The notes under the pieces: generated by a model
Seen by the model: the letters and a program-made list of their open reading frames with translations, nothing else
Told to the model about the DNA's origin: nothing
Databases searched by the model: none
Shown here: positions 7,848 to 13,923 of the stretch, piece after piece
Position numbering within the stretch: position 1 is the stretch's first letter
Layout of the letters: every line of letters starts with the position of its first letter
From: a virus
Strand: one strand, 5' to 3'
Length of the DNA: 23,250 nucleotides
IMG/VR virus record: IMGVR_UViG_3300025141_000790
Coordinates: 1 to 23,250 of that record
Program-made: the position numbers and the translations under genes

Positions 7848-9690
7848 GTTTGAAGCACAAACAGAATGGGTTAAACCTACAGAATTTCCAGACTTACGTC
7901 AGGTTGATGAAATTGCAATAGACTTAGAAACAAAAGATCCTGATCTAATTAAAAAAGGATCTGGTTCTGTTATTGGTAATGGAGAAGTAATTGGTATAGC
8001 AGTAGCCACCAAACATTATAAAGGATATTTCCCTATTGCTCACGAAGGTGGGGGAAATATGGATAGATCAAGGGTTTTAGACTGGTTAAAAGATATATTA
8101 GAAGCAACATCAACAAAAATTTTCCACAATGCTATTTATGATGTCTGTTGGTTAAGAGCTATGGGCTTTAAAATTAACGGGGATATTGTTTGTACAATGA
8201 TTGCTGCAGCAGTAACAGATGAGAATAGGTTTCGTTATGATCTCAATAGTTTATCATGGCATTATTTGGGTTATGGTAAAAACGAAGCTGCCCTGGCTGA
8301 GGCTGCTTCTGAATGGGGGATAGACCCTAAGTCTGAAATGTACAAGCTACCATCTATGCATGTTGGTGCTTATGCAGAACGAGATGCTGAAGTAACTTTA
8401 GGACTTTGGCAAGAAATGAAAAAAGAAATTATCAGTCAGGACCTAGAAGATATATTTGATTTAGAAACAGAACTCTTTCCCTGTCTAGTTGATATGAGAT
8501 TTAAAGGTGTGCGTGTAGATATTGAAAAAGCCCACGCAATGAAAACAGAATTTAAAAAAGCAGAACAAGGATTACTTCGATCAATTAAAAGAGAAACTAA
8601 TATTGATACACAGATCTGGGCAGCAAGAAGTATTGCGAATGTATTTGATATGTTAAGATTAGAGTATCCTCGTACAGAAAAAACCGAAGCACCATCATTC
8701 ACTAAAAATTTTTTACAAGAACATAAACATCCTGTTGTTAATATGATTGCTAAAGCAAGAGAAATTAATAAAGCTCATACAACATTTATAGATTCTATTT
8801 TAAGATACGAACATAAAGGAAGAATACATGCAGAGATAAATCAACTTAGAAATGCAGGAGGAGGAACAGTGACTGGAAGATTTTCTTATCAGAATCCTAA
8901 CCTCCAGCAGATTCCTGCACGAAACAAGGATCTGGGACCTAAGATAAGGTCATTATTTATCCCTGAGGAGGGCCATAGATGGGGTGTATTTGACTATTCT
9001 CAGCAAGAGCCTAGACTGGTGGTACACTACGCATCTTTATACAAACTACCATCAGTGTACGATGTTATTGATGCATACAACACAGATTCAAGCGCAGATT
9101 TCCATCAAACAGTAGCAGACATGGCTCAGATTCCTAGATCACAAGCTAAGACAATTAACTTAGGATTATTTTACGGAATGGGAAAAGCAAAACTTCAAGC
9201 TGAACTAGGAGTAACTAAAGAAAAAGCAACTGATTTATTTAATCAGTACCATGCTAAAGTTCCATTTGTAAAACAACTTATGGAGAAAGCTTCCAACAGA
9301 GCACAGGACAGAGGACAGATCAGAACTTTACTTGGTCGTCTTTGTAGGTTCCATTTATGGGAACCGAATAGTTTTGGGATGCATAAAGCTATGAGCCATG
9401 AAGATGCACTCAGGGAACATGGACCAGGGATTAGAAGAGCGTATACATACAAAGCATTAAACAAATTAATTCAAGGTAGTGCTGCTGACATGACTAAAAA
9501 ATCTATGTTAGAGCTTTACAAAGAAGGAATTATACCGCATATACAGATCCACGATGAATTAGATTTGTCTATCGAAAACGATGAACAGGCTAAAAAAGTC
9601 ATCGAGATTATGGAAAACGCAGTTACACTGGAAGTTCCTAATAAAGTTGATTATGAATCAGGGGATAACTGGGGGGAGATAAATGATTAA
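7834..9690 (+). CDS. polA: DNA polymerase family A with 3'-5' exonuclease
   Basis: A 618-residue replicative polymerase. The exonuclease domain has Exo I AIDLETKD (D30, E32), Exo II HNAIYDVCW (about 92-100) and Exo III YAERDAEVTL. The polymerase domain has the TGRFSYQNPNLQQIP motif, motif A FDYSQQEPR (D387), motif B RSQAKTINLGLFYGMG (K439, L443) and motif C IHDELD (H573-D574-E575). There is no 5'-3' exonuclease domain. L443 corresponds to E. coli Pol I residue 762; Leu there has been linked in viral ecology work to slower, often temperate phages. The gene overlaps DUF3310 by 14 nt. It is the clearest replication marker in the window. Confidence 0.97.
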   Translation: MKIPKFEAQTEWVKPTEFPDLRQVDEIAIDLETKDPDLIKKGSGSVIGNGEVIGIAVATKHYKGYFPIAHEGGGNMDRSRVLDWLKDILEATSTKIFHNAIYDVCWLRAMGFKINGDIVCTMIAAAVTDENRFRYDLNSLSWHYLGYGKNEAALAEAASEWGIDPKSEMYKLPSMHVGAYAERDAEVTLGLWQEMKKEIISQDLEDIFDLETELFPCLVDMRFKGVRVDIEKAHAMKTEFKKAEQGLLRSIKRETNIDTQIWAARSIANVFDMLRLEYPRTEKTEAPSFTKNFLQEHKHPVVNMIAKAREINKAHTTFIDSILRYEHKGRIHAEINQLRNAGGGTVTGRFSYQNPNLQQIPARNKDLGPKIRSLFIPEEGHRWGVFDYSQQEPRLVVHYASLYKLPSVYDVIDAYNTDSSADFHQTVADMAQIPRSQAKTINLGLFYGMGKAKLQAELGVTKEKATDLFNQYHAKVPFVKQLMEKASNRAQDRGQIRTLLGRLCRFHLWEPNSFGMHKAMSHEDALREHGPGIRRAYTYKALNKLIQGSAADMTKKSMLELYKEGIIPHIQIHDELDLSIENDEQAKKVIEIMENAVTLEVPNKVDYESGDNWGEIND

Positions 9691-9692
9691 TT

Positions 9693-10358
9693 ATGTATTT
9701 AAATGCCAACATACCAATCATAGAATGTTACGTCCGTGGAAATTATCTCCGAGATCAAAAAGATTCACACAATAAATATTTTCCTTGCGTAATATTTGGA
9801 TTTAGTTCCCTACCAGGACAAGTACCTTTATTTCATTATCATATGGAAGATGGGGGCCTGTGGTGGAGAGCACCTATATCTGCATTTTGTACTAAACCAG
9901 ACGTAAAAGAACTGCCATTAAATGAGCTGGTAATGTGGGATAGTTTCAGCTATAATGTAAGCGTTACAACTTTTTATCACTTAAAAGGCGCTAAGGTAAC
10001 TTATATATCTAGGCGTAAAGTGAAGAGAGAAGGTACGTATTTGTTCACCATTGATTGGTGCCCAGGCGATTATAACGAATTAAACTTCGGTTATGCAGAA
10101 AAGCCTGACCAACATAAATGCGGTCATGTAATTGAATTAGATGATGGCAATTATGCAATCCAGCCTAACAATAGGTTAAGAGTATTTGACCCATCGTTAG
10201 CTGCAGATCCATCAGAAAATTTAATAAACCGACTTGTTAATACAAAAACATGGTCTGTTGAAACAACTTCAAAATGGATTACTGATGAACATGAGGAAGG
10301 TAGTTACGACTACCATTATACAAACCTGGAGGAGAAAAATGGAAAAGATAAAAGTTAA
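9693..10358 (+). CDS. Conserved phage protein of unknown function
   Basis: A 221-residue protein beginning 2 nt after the polymerase stop, with GGGGGAG before the polymerase end serving as a possible ribosome binding site about 20 nt upstream. It is rich in aromatic residues (FHYHMEDGGLWWRAPI about 47-62; MWDSFSYNVSVTTFYH about 81-96) and ends with a charged, flexible tail after about residue 175. No catalytic motif is recognised, and there is no signal peptide or membrane segment. Position directly after the polymerase suggests a replication-linked or early function. I recall related proteins in marine phages without an assigned role. Confidence 0.72.
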   Translation: MYLNANIPIIECYVRGNYLRDQKDSHNKYFPCVIFGFSSLPGQVPLFHYHMEDGGLWWRAPISAFCTKPDVKELPLNELVMWDSFSYNVSVTTFYHLKGAKVTYISRRKVKREGTYLFTIDWCPGDYNELNFGYAEKPDQHKCGHVIELDDGNYAIQPNNRLRVFDPSLAADPSENLINRLVNTKTWSVETTSKWITDEHEEGSYDYHYTNLEEKNGKDKS

Positions 10359-10440
10359 AATTCAACAATGGTCTCTATTATATAGAGAATACATTATTGG
10401 TTTTGTTGTCGGTGTTGTTATCGGCGCTATATTATTTTAA
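10339..10440 (+). CDS. 33-residue single-pass membrane protein
   Basis: A 33-residue ORF starting within the end of the previous gene (20-nt overlap) with a strong GGAGGAG just upstream. Residues 1-18 are basic/amphipathic (MEKIKVKIQQW) and residues 19-33 are one membrane helix with glycine spacing (IIGFVVGVVIGAILF). Small phage membrane proteins of this shape can be holin-like or superinfection factors; nothing here decides. Confidence 0.6.
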   Translation: MEKIKVKIQQWSLLYREYIIGFVVGVVIGAILF

Positions 10441-10459
10441 TAAATGATAGGAGGGTCCT

Positions 10460-10561
10460 ATGCTAAAAAAAATTTTAGGATTTTTACTATGGCCATTAAA
10501 AAAATTTATGGAATGGCTAGCAAGCGGGCTGCCGAAGGGGCCTAAGGGAAAAGATGAATAA
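10460..10561 (+). CDS. 33-residue amphipathic/membrane peptide
   Basis: A short ORF with an excellent ribosome binding site (GGAGGG, spacing about 5 nt). The N-terminus is hydrophobic (KKILGFLLWPLKKFMEWL) and basic; the C-terminus is a glycine/lysine/proline tail (PKGPKGKDE). It overlaps the following cysteine-rich gene by 8 nt. The ribosome binding site and operon spacing support translation; the function is unknown. Confidence 0.55.
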   Translation: MLKKILGFLLWPLKKFMEWLASGLPKGPKGKDE

Positions 10562-10733
10562 GTGTAAACGATGTAATCATGACTGCCACTGCGGTGGTAA
10601 AGAACATATTGATGAATACTTAGATGTATGTCAATGTGGAAACTGTGAGTGCCACGCCAAAGCTGAAGATGCTAGTTACGAAAATAACGGAGTCGTAGTG
10701 GATGACACCGGAGAATGTGAAAGCTGCCAATGA
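10554..10733 (+). CDS. Small cysteine-rich, probably zinc-binding protein
   Basis: A 59-residue protein with ten cysteines: C4, C7, C11, C13, C26, C28, C31, C33, C55 and C58, plus histidines H9, H12, H18 and H34. The CxxC-x3-CxC block is followed by a CxCxxCxC block, suggesting one or two metal clusters. AAGGGA lies upstream of the ATG. The gene overlaps both neighbours (8 nt upstream; its TGA shares ATGA with the next start). There is no signal peptide, so a cytoplasmic zinc-binding role is likelier than disulfide bonds. Function unknown. Confidence 0.65.
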   Translation: MNKCKRCNHDCHCGGKEHIDEYLDVCQCGNCECHAKAEDASYENNGVVVDDTGECESCQ

Positions 10734-10954
10734 TAAATGACAAAATCATCACAGCATTACTCGCATGTCTTCTCGCACTCGGCGGGTGGACTCTTAGTCG
10801 TACCTTCTCACTCTCCCAAGATATGGTCTTGGTTAAAGAAAAGATTTCGCAAGTGGAAAAACAACTTGATGAACAGTTATGGAACACTTTACCAGAAGCC
10901 GAAGATAAAAAGAAAAAGAAAAGAAAGAAAAAGAAAAAAAAGAAGCAGGATTAA
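10730..10954 (+). CDS. TM + coiled-coil protein with lysine tail (spanin-like, copy 1)
   Basis: A 74-residue protein: a membrane helix at about 6-20 (IITALLACLLALGGW), the motif GWTLSRTFSLS (19-29), a short coiled coil (MVLVKEKISQVEKQLDEQL) and a C-terminus of almost only lysine (about 60-72). The first part is clearly related to the protein at 11163 (GWSLSRTFELS), so the two are tandem paralogues. Each is followed by a small lipoprotein. An N-terminal anchor plus coiled coil next to an outer-membrane-type lipoprotein is the arrangement of an i-spanin with its o-spanin, but the size is small and the lysine tail is odd. ATGA overlap with the gene before. Confidence 0.65.
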   Translation: MINDKIITALLACLLALGGWTLSRTFSLSQDMVLVKEKISQVEKQLDEQLWNTLPEAEDKKKKKRKKKKKKKQD

Positions 10955-10960
10955 TGTCTA

Positions 10961-11170
10961 ATGAGACTATTTCATAATGAATGGGAAAAATGGGCTATTA
11001 TCATTATAGTAATTGTGCTTATTCTTATAGGTTTATCGGGATGTAGTTATAATATGGTTCCCCATGAGACAAAAATAGAGTATGGTACAACTGCAACAGA
11101 TTCTAAGAATGATAAGCTGCAGGAAAAAAGGTTTATAACTCAGAGTTGGAGATGGAGCAAACATGATTGA
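10961..11170 (+). CDS. Small lipoprotein (spanin-like, copy 1)
   Basis: A 69-residue protein with a long hydrophobic segment (12-27) ending in the lipobox LSGC (C28 would be lipidated). The mature part is short and ends in QSWRWSKHD. The other lipoprotein of the region (11420) has the matching stretch ESWLWFTKE, so the two lipoproteins look related, like their upstream partners. Long charged N-region (MRLFHNEWEKW) is unusual for a signal peptide. It starts 6 nt after the upstream gene and overlaps the next start by 8 nt. Likely role: outer-membrane partner of the preceding TM protein in lysis; inferred from architecture. Confidence 0.68.
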   Translation: MRLFHNEWEKWAIIIIVIVLILIGLSGCSYNMVPHETKIEYGTTATDSKNDKLQEKRFITQSWRWSKHD

Positions 11171-11420
11171 AAAATTAATGACTTTACTTGTGGGAATCCT
11201 TCTAGCATTGGCTGGTTGGAGTTTATCTAGAACTTTTGAACTCTCTACTATTCAAGCGGTACACGAAGATAAAGTACATACACTTCAACAACAAGTTTTA
11301 AAATTAGAAGATCAAGTCGATGGTATGATGGATAAAGATAAAGAAATCATCGAACAACATAAAAAATTATTTGAAGTTTTAGGTAATAATCAACCCTCAA
11401 CAGGATATAGTTATAACTAA
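11163..11420 (+). CDS. TM + coiled-coil protein (spanin-like, copy 2)
   Basis: An 85-residue paralogue of the protein at 10730: membrane helix about 5-20 (LMTLLVGILLALAGW), shared motif GWSLSRTFELS, then a longer coiled coil (KVHTLQQQVLKLEDQVDGM and on to about residue 75) and a polar tail NQPSTGYSYN. It has no lysine tail. The ATG overlaps the end of the lipoprotein gene by 8 nt and the stop overlaps the next lipoprotein start (TAATG). The second half fits a periplasmic coiled coil of an i-spanin. Alternative: an accessory membrane protein of unrelated function. Confidence 0.68.
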   Translation: MIEKLMTLLVGILLALAGWSLSRTFELSTIQAVHEDKVHTLQQQVLKLEDQVDGMMDKDKEIIEQHKKLFEVLGNNQPSTGYSYN

Positions 11421-11578
11421 TGAAAAAAATATTTTTATTACTAGTATTAGTTACATTGGCCTCTTGTGTTTCAATAGGTAAAAAATGTACTTATACACAA
11501 GAAGGAACAAGAATTGAATCTTGGCTCTGGTTTACAAAAGAAGTACCGGCAGACCTAGATAAAATGAATTGTAATTAA
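11420..11578 (+). CDS. Small lipoprotein (spanin-like, copy 2)
   Basis: A 52-residue protein with a classical lipoprotein signal (MKKIFLLLVLVTLASC, lipobox LASC, C16). The mature part of about 36 residues contains C23 and C51 and the ESWLWFTKE stretch related to the end of the lipoprotein at 10961. The start codon overlaps the stop of the coiled-coil gene, so the pair is translationally coupled, as is usual for spanin subunits. The gene is below common ORF length cut-offs and could be missed in annotation. Confidence 0.72.
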   Translation: MKKIFLLLVLVTLASCVSIGKKCTYTQEGTRIESWLWFTKEVPADLDKMNCN

Positions 11579-11579
11579 A

Positions 11580-11999
11580 ATGGCACTCAAGATTTCAGAC
11601 GAAGCAGCTGTACAAATGCCGATGAAAACGGTAGCCTCGTTGATCGCGATGGTCGCGATCGGGACCTGGGCTTACTTCGGTATCATCGAGACGCAAAATA
11701 AAATTTCAACTACAGTAGAACTAATGGAAAAAGATTTAAAAGAAAACACAGAGTTTAGAATCAAATGGCCGCGGGGTCAACTTGGTTCGCTTCCTGCAGA
11801 TTCCGAGCAATTTATGATGATCGAGGATCTTTATAAGACCACCGAGAAGATAGAGAAACATCTTGAATCTATGGCTTTAAACAAAGTGAACATAGAATTT
11901 TTAAGAAAACAAATGGATAAAGTGTTAGAAGATATAGAAGAATTAAAAGATGCTAACAGAGAAATCCATTATAAAAACGGAAACAAGGAGATATTTTGA
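11580..11999 (+). CDS. Membrane-anchored coiled-coil protein, conserved in marine phages
   Basis: A 139-residue protein with one membrane helix at about 17-36 (TVASLIAMVAIGTWAYFGII), a conserved-looking middle FRIKWPRGQLGSLPADSEQF (58-77) and a long C-terminal coiled coil (about 80-128). The 5' third of the gene is visibly GC-richer than its surroundings (11615-11680). It starts 1 nt after the lipoprotein stop and overlaps the TTG start of the next gene. I recall near relatives in many marine phages; function not known to me. The fold plan (anchor plus coiled coil) resembles lysis-related or signal-arrest proteins. Confidence 0.72.
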   Translation: MALKISDEAAVQMPMKTVASLIAMVAIGTWAYFGIIETQNKISTTVELMEKDLKENTEFRIKWPRGQLGSLPADSEQFMMIEDLYKTTEKIEKHLESMALNKVNIEFLRKQMDKVLEDIEELKDANREIHYKNGNKEIF

Positions 12000-12205
12000 T
12001 CGAGACAGTTTTTGCATTACTGATGTTTGTAAACGGAGAGATTAAAGAACACCGTATCCAGCCCTCAATGGGATTATGTTTACGCGGCAAGCGCCACGCG
12101 GAAAGACAGTACAGTGAAACTGTATCTTATAAATGCATCAAGGCTAAGGCTGAGACAGAGATTTATATGGGCGAAAAATCTATTAAAAAAATTATATTAG
12201 AATAA
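11996..12205 (+). CDS. Small conserved phage protein, TTG start
   Basis: A 69-residue protein that must start at TTG 11996 (TTGA overlaps the upstream stop), with AAGGAG 6-10 nt upstream supporting this rare start. The N-terminus is hydrophobic (VFALLMFV) and the rest is basic (LRGKRHAERQYSET, then YKCIKAKAETEIYMG), with C28 and C47 as a possible disulfide pair. A weak signal-anchor is possible. Recognised only as a recurring small marine-phage protein next to the preceding gene type. Confidence 0.62.
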   Translation: MIETVFALLMFVNGEIKEHRIQPSMGLCLRGKRHAERQYSETVSYKCIKAKAETEIYMGEKSIKKIILE

Positions 12206-12207
12206 TC

Positions 12208-12399
12208 ATGGCTAAACAAAACGCATTACAACGAATAGACTCACACGAAAAATTATGTAGAATTATGCAGAAACAAACTCATGAAAAAATTCTTAAAATA
12301 GAACATCAAATTAATAGGGTAGAAAGTATTCTATTAGTATCTGTAGGCGCCTTAATCTCAGGTATGGCTTACGTTATATTTACTTTACTACAACATTAA
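12208..12399 (+). CDS. Tail-anchored small membrane protein, XhlA/holin-like topology
   Basis: A 63-residue protein: an N-terminal amphipathic/coiled-coil segment (LQRIDSHEKLCRIMQKQTHE, then KILKIEHQINRVES) followed by a C-terminal membrane helix (ILLVSVGALISGMAYVIFTLL, 41-61). This is the topology of the phage XhlA/BhlA haemolysin-holin group, but I do not see a decisive family motif. It starts 2 nt after the previous stop and its TAA overlaps the next ATG (TAATG). It would suit the export or triggering step for the endolysin at 705, although the two are far apart on the map. Confidence 0.62.
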   Translation: MAKQNALQRIDSHEKLCRIMQKQTHEKILKIEHQINRVESILLVSVGALISGMAYVIFTLLQH

Positions 12400-12581
12400 T
12401 GAATAAAAAAGCATACGCTTTTTTTCTTAAAAAGAATAGGCCCAGAAGACACAATCCAATAGCTGAAGATTTAAGTGATGGACGTTATCACCAACGTGTG
12501 GTAAAAAACAAGAAAACATATGAACGACAAAAGCATAAGATTTCAAGCAGAGATAGTGAATGGGAAATGTCCGACGTGTAA
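12399..12581 (+). CDS. ArfA-like small basic protein (candidate ribosome-rescue factor)
   Basis: A 60-residue basic protein. Residues 18-48, NPIAEDLSDGRYHQRVVKNK and the following KTYERQKHK, line up with the core of bacterial ArfA, recalled as [20 protein letters not shown] followed by KGKGSYMRKGKH. The common features are N-x-I, an L two to three residues later, D, an aromatic, Q-R-V, K-N-K-K and a Y-x-R-basic end. ArfA recruits RF2 to stalled ribosomes. A related uncharacterised small-protein family in bacteria shares this signature. The N-terminal MNKKAYAFFLKKNRP is extra. The gene overlaps its upstream neighbour (TAATG) and its last 62 nt overlap the next gene. Function is an inference from short similarity. 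Confidence 0.6.
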   Translation: MNKKAYAFFLKKNRPRRHNPIAEDLSDGRYHQRVVKNKKTYERQKHKISSRDSEWEMSDV

Positions 12582-12735
12582 ACAACTTACAATGTTAGTT
12601 GGAATAACGAAGGAATTTTATAGATGTATGACATGTGGTGGGGATCTTAAACAGCATATTAACGGAAAGATATCCTATCTTCCTATAGTACAACCACCAG
12701 ATGGTGCTACACCCTATGTTAGAGACTGGACCTAA
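12520..12735 (+). CDS. Zinc-ribbon protein
   Basis: A 71-residue protein with two CxxC knuckles, CPTC (C17, C20) and CMTC (C36, C39), spaced as in a single zinc ribbon, with beta-strand residues between them (LTMLVGITKEFYR). The C-terminus is polar with PPDGATP. The start lies 62 nt inside the preceding gene with no clear ribosome binding site; the stop TAA overlaps the next ATG. Such single zinc ribbons bind nucleic acid or serve as RNA polymerase or ribosome-interacting modules; which applies here is not visible. Confidence 0.72.
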   Translation: MNDKSIRFQAEIVNGKCPTCKQLTMLVGITKEFYRCMTCGGDLKQHINGKISYLPIVQPPDGATPYVRDWT

Positions 12736-12884
12736 TGGCGAAAGCTAAGGGTTTATATCGAAAAGAGGCACACGTCCGCATTCAAAAAGGCAGCTCCCAA
12801 GGACGTCATCCCAATACTTCAACTATGAATAAACATAAACGAAGACAAACAGGTATAAAAATTTATAAAGGACAAGGGCGATAG
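12735..12884 (+). CDS. 49-residue highly basic protein
   Basis: A small ORF overlapping the previous stop (TAATG). Of its 49 residues about a third are K, R or H (AKAKGLYRKEAHVRIQKGSS ... NKHKRRQTG), and it has no acidic cluster, which suggests nucleic-acid or ribosome binding. It is the last gene before the promoter at 12888-12916, only 3 nt downstream of its stop. Unknown function. Confidence 0.6.
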   Translation: MAKAKGLYRKEAHVRIQKGSSQGRHPNTSTMNKHKRRQTGIKIYKGQGR

Positions 12885-12887
12885 GGG

Positions 12888-12916
12888 TTGACAATAATCC
12901 TATAAAATACTATATA
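12888..12916 (+). promoter_or_regulatory. Rightward sigma70-like promoter
   Basis: TTGACA (12888-12893), 17-nt spacer, TATATA (12911-12916), followed by a short leader with CAGAAAGAAAGGACA before the ATG at 12936. The spacer contains AATCCTATAA, also found (opposite strand relation) at the promoter near 20114. Confidence 0.7.
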
Positions 12917-12935
12917 TACAGAAAGAAAGGACAAT

Positions 12936-13118
12936 ATGAAATATAAATTTAAAGTTACAGAAGACGGTAAGCCTGAAGAAGAAAAGGAAGCAATGTCTTT
13001 TAAAAAATTATTTAAATCTTTAGTAAATACTAACCCAAAATGGACAGGGTTTTTAAACTATACTAACAAGAAGGGACGATATGTTACACACAGCATATTA
13101 AATGGTAAAAAGATATGA
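12936..13118 (+). CDS. Small conserved phage protein, unknown function
   Basis: A 60-residue protein, first gene after the 12888 promoter, with AAAGGA about 6 nt before the ATG. Charged N-terminal half (TEDGKPEEEKEAMSFKKLFK) and a basic second half with aromatic residues (NPKWTGFLNYTNKKGRYV). No signal peptide or motif recognised. Its TGA overlaps the next start (ATGA). Confidence 0.65.
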   Translation: MKYKFKVTEDGKPEEEKEAMSFKKLFKSLVNTNPKWTGFLNYTNKKGRYVTHSILNGKKI

Positions 13119-13342
13119 TTGATATAGATAAATTGATTAAGAGAAATAATAAAGCTTTTAAGAAAGTAAAAGAAAAACTTGAAATACTTCTTTCTACTGA
13201 AACAACTACCCCTGAAGAATATAGGGATGGACTATATGAACAAATAGAAAAGGTTGTAGATCAATTATCCTTACTTCATCGGAGAGGAGGCTATTATGAG
13301 TTTAAGAAAAGTGACAATAACAAGCAAAAACATAACACCTAA
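13115..13342 (+). CDS. Small helical protein, unknown function
   Basis: A 75-residue, strongly helical and charged protein (DIDKLIKRNNKAFKKVKEKL, then PEEYRDGLYEQIEKVVDQL) with a basic, asparagine-rich tail. It is coupled to the upstream gene by ATGA and overlaps the next gene by 47 nt, so its last 15 residues are co-encoded with the neighbour's start. Confidence 0.6.
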   Translation: MIDIDKLIKRNNKAFKKVKEKLEILLSTETTTPEEYRDGLYEQIEKVVDQLSLLHRRGGYYEFKKSDNNKQKHNT

Positions 13343-13493
13343 ACAGTGGAGCAGTCTATTGCTTGAGTTAAATCTAATTAAAGAAGCATGGAGACCTTAT
13401 GCAAAGATAGAGCTACAGGCACCAGGGCTCAAGAAAATTATAGATTTTGGAAAAAAAACAGGTGATGACAAAGAAAATAGACAGAATCGTTAA
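13296..13493 (+). CDS. Small conserved phage protein, unknown function
   Basis: A 65-residue protein with a very strong ribosome binding site (GGAGAGGAGG, 13279-13288) before the ATG, which favours this start despite the 47-nt overlap. The core SLRKVTITSKNITPKQWSSL looks like a beta strand followed by a helix, then a second strand/helix with PYAKIELQAPGLKKII and a charged tail. No family assigned. The stop overlaps the next start (TAATG). Confidence 0.65.
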   Translation: MSLRKVTITSKNITPKQWSSLLLELNLIKEAWRPYAKIELQAPGLKKIIDFGKKTGDDKENRQNR

Positions 13494-13705
13494 TGGAATT
13501 AATAATTCTAACAGATGGTGTGTATCAACTGGTTGCGGTTACAGAAGAAATGTTAGCAAACCTAAAGTTGTTTGATGACACAGTTAAGTACGCCGATCTT
13601 TGTGAGATATTAAGAATAAAATTGAGCACCTACGCTGATTACCCTATCAATGCTCACATGATGAATGATGGTAGTGGTGATTTCTTTGGGTGTATATGGA
13701 ATTGA
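13493..13705 (+). CDS. Small acidic protein, unknown function
   Basis: A 70-residue, acidic, soluble protein (ELIILTDGVYQLVAVTEEML; then LFDDTVKYADLCEILRIKL) ending in a DGSGDFFGCIWN stretch. There is no ribosome binding site beyond coupling to the upstream stop (TAATG). It overlaps the next small ORF by 10 nt. No function recognised. Confidence 0.55.
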   Translation: MELIILTDGVYQLVAVTEEMLANLKLFDDTVKYADLCEILRIKLSTYADYPINAHMMNDGSGDFFGCIWN

Positions 13706-13788
13706 TTTTTATAAGTTTAGGATTAATATTTCTAATTTATTTAGTTGTAATTCTAATACTTATAAAATGGAATAAAGAAAAGAATTGA
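13696..13788 (+). CDS. 30-residue single-pass membrane protein
   Basis: MELIFISLGLIFLIYLVVIL and a basic tail IKWNKEKN: one membrane helix with a positive C-terminus, implying N-out/C-in orientation. It overlaps the upstream gene by 10 nt. No strong ribosome binding site is visible (TTTGGG upstream), so translation is plausible rather than proven. Confidence 0.45.
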   Translation: MELIFISLGLIFLIYLVVILILIKWNKEKN

Positions 13789-13880
13789 AAAGGACCGGCG
13801 TCCAAATAATGCCTCGCGCTATTCCCTGTACGTCAAGCGATGACCCCGAAAGGGTAGCCTCGGAGCCTTTGCTCTCATAG
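13785..13880 (+). CDS. Candidate 31-residue ORF with TTG start, ended by TAG and open again beyond it
   Basis: From TTG 13785 (TTGA overlap with the upstream stop) or ATG 13809 the frame reads ...MPRAIPCTSSDDPERVASEP and stops at TAG 13878-13880. The same frame then continues EYVHGNYEGYYE to TAA 13917-13919. The stretch is distinctly GC-rich compared with all neighbours and also contains several small inverted repeats (for example CTCATAG 13875-13881 pairing with CTATGAG 13897-13903). It may be a real small gene cut by an amber codon, a decayed gene, or a structured RNA. Confidence is low. Confidence 0.3.
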   Translation: MKRTGVQIMPRAIPCTSSDDPERVASEPLLS

Positions 13881-13923
13881 GAGTACGTGCACGGAAACTA
13901 TGAGGGTTATTATGAATAATAAA

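Noticed and set aside
10737-10961. A second frame across the lysine-tail gene
   Set aside because: The other frame has a membrane helix and a paralogue at 11163; this one is basic only because of the same A-run. Slippage into it is noted as a possibility instead.
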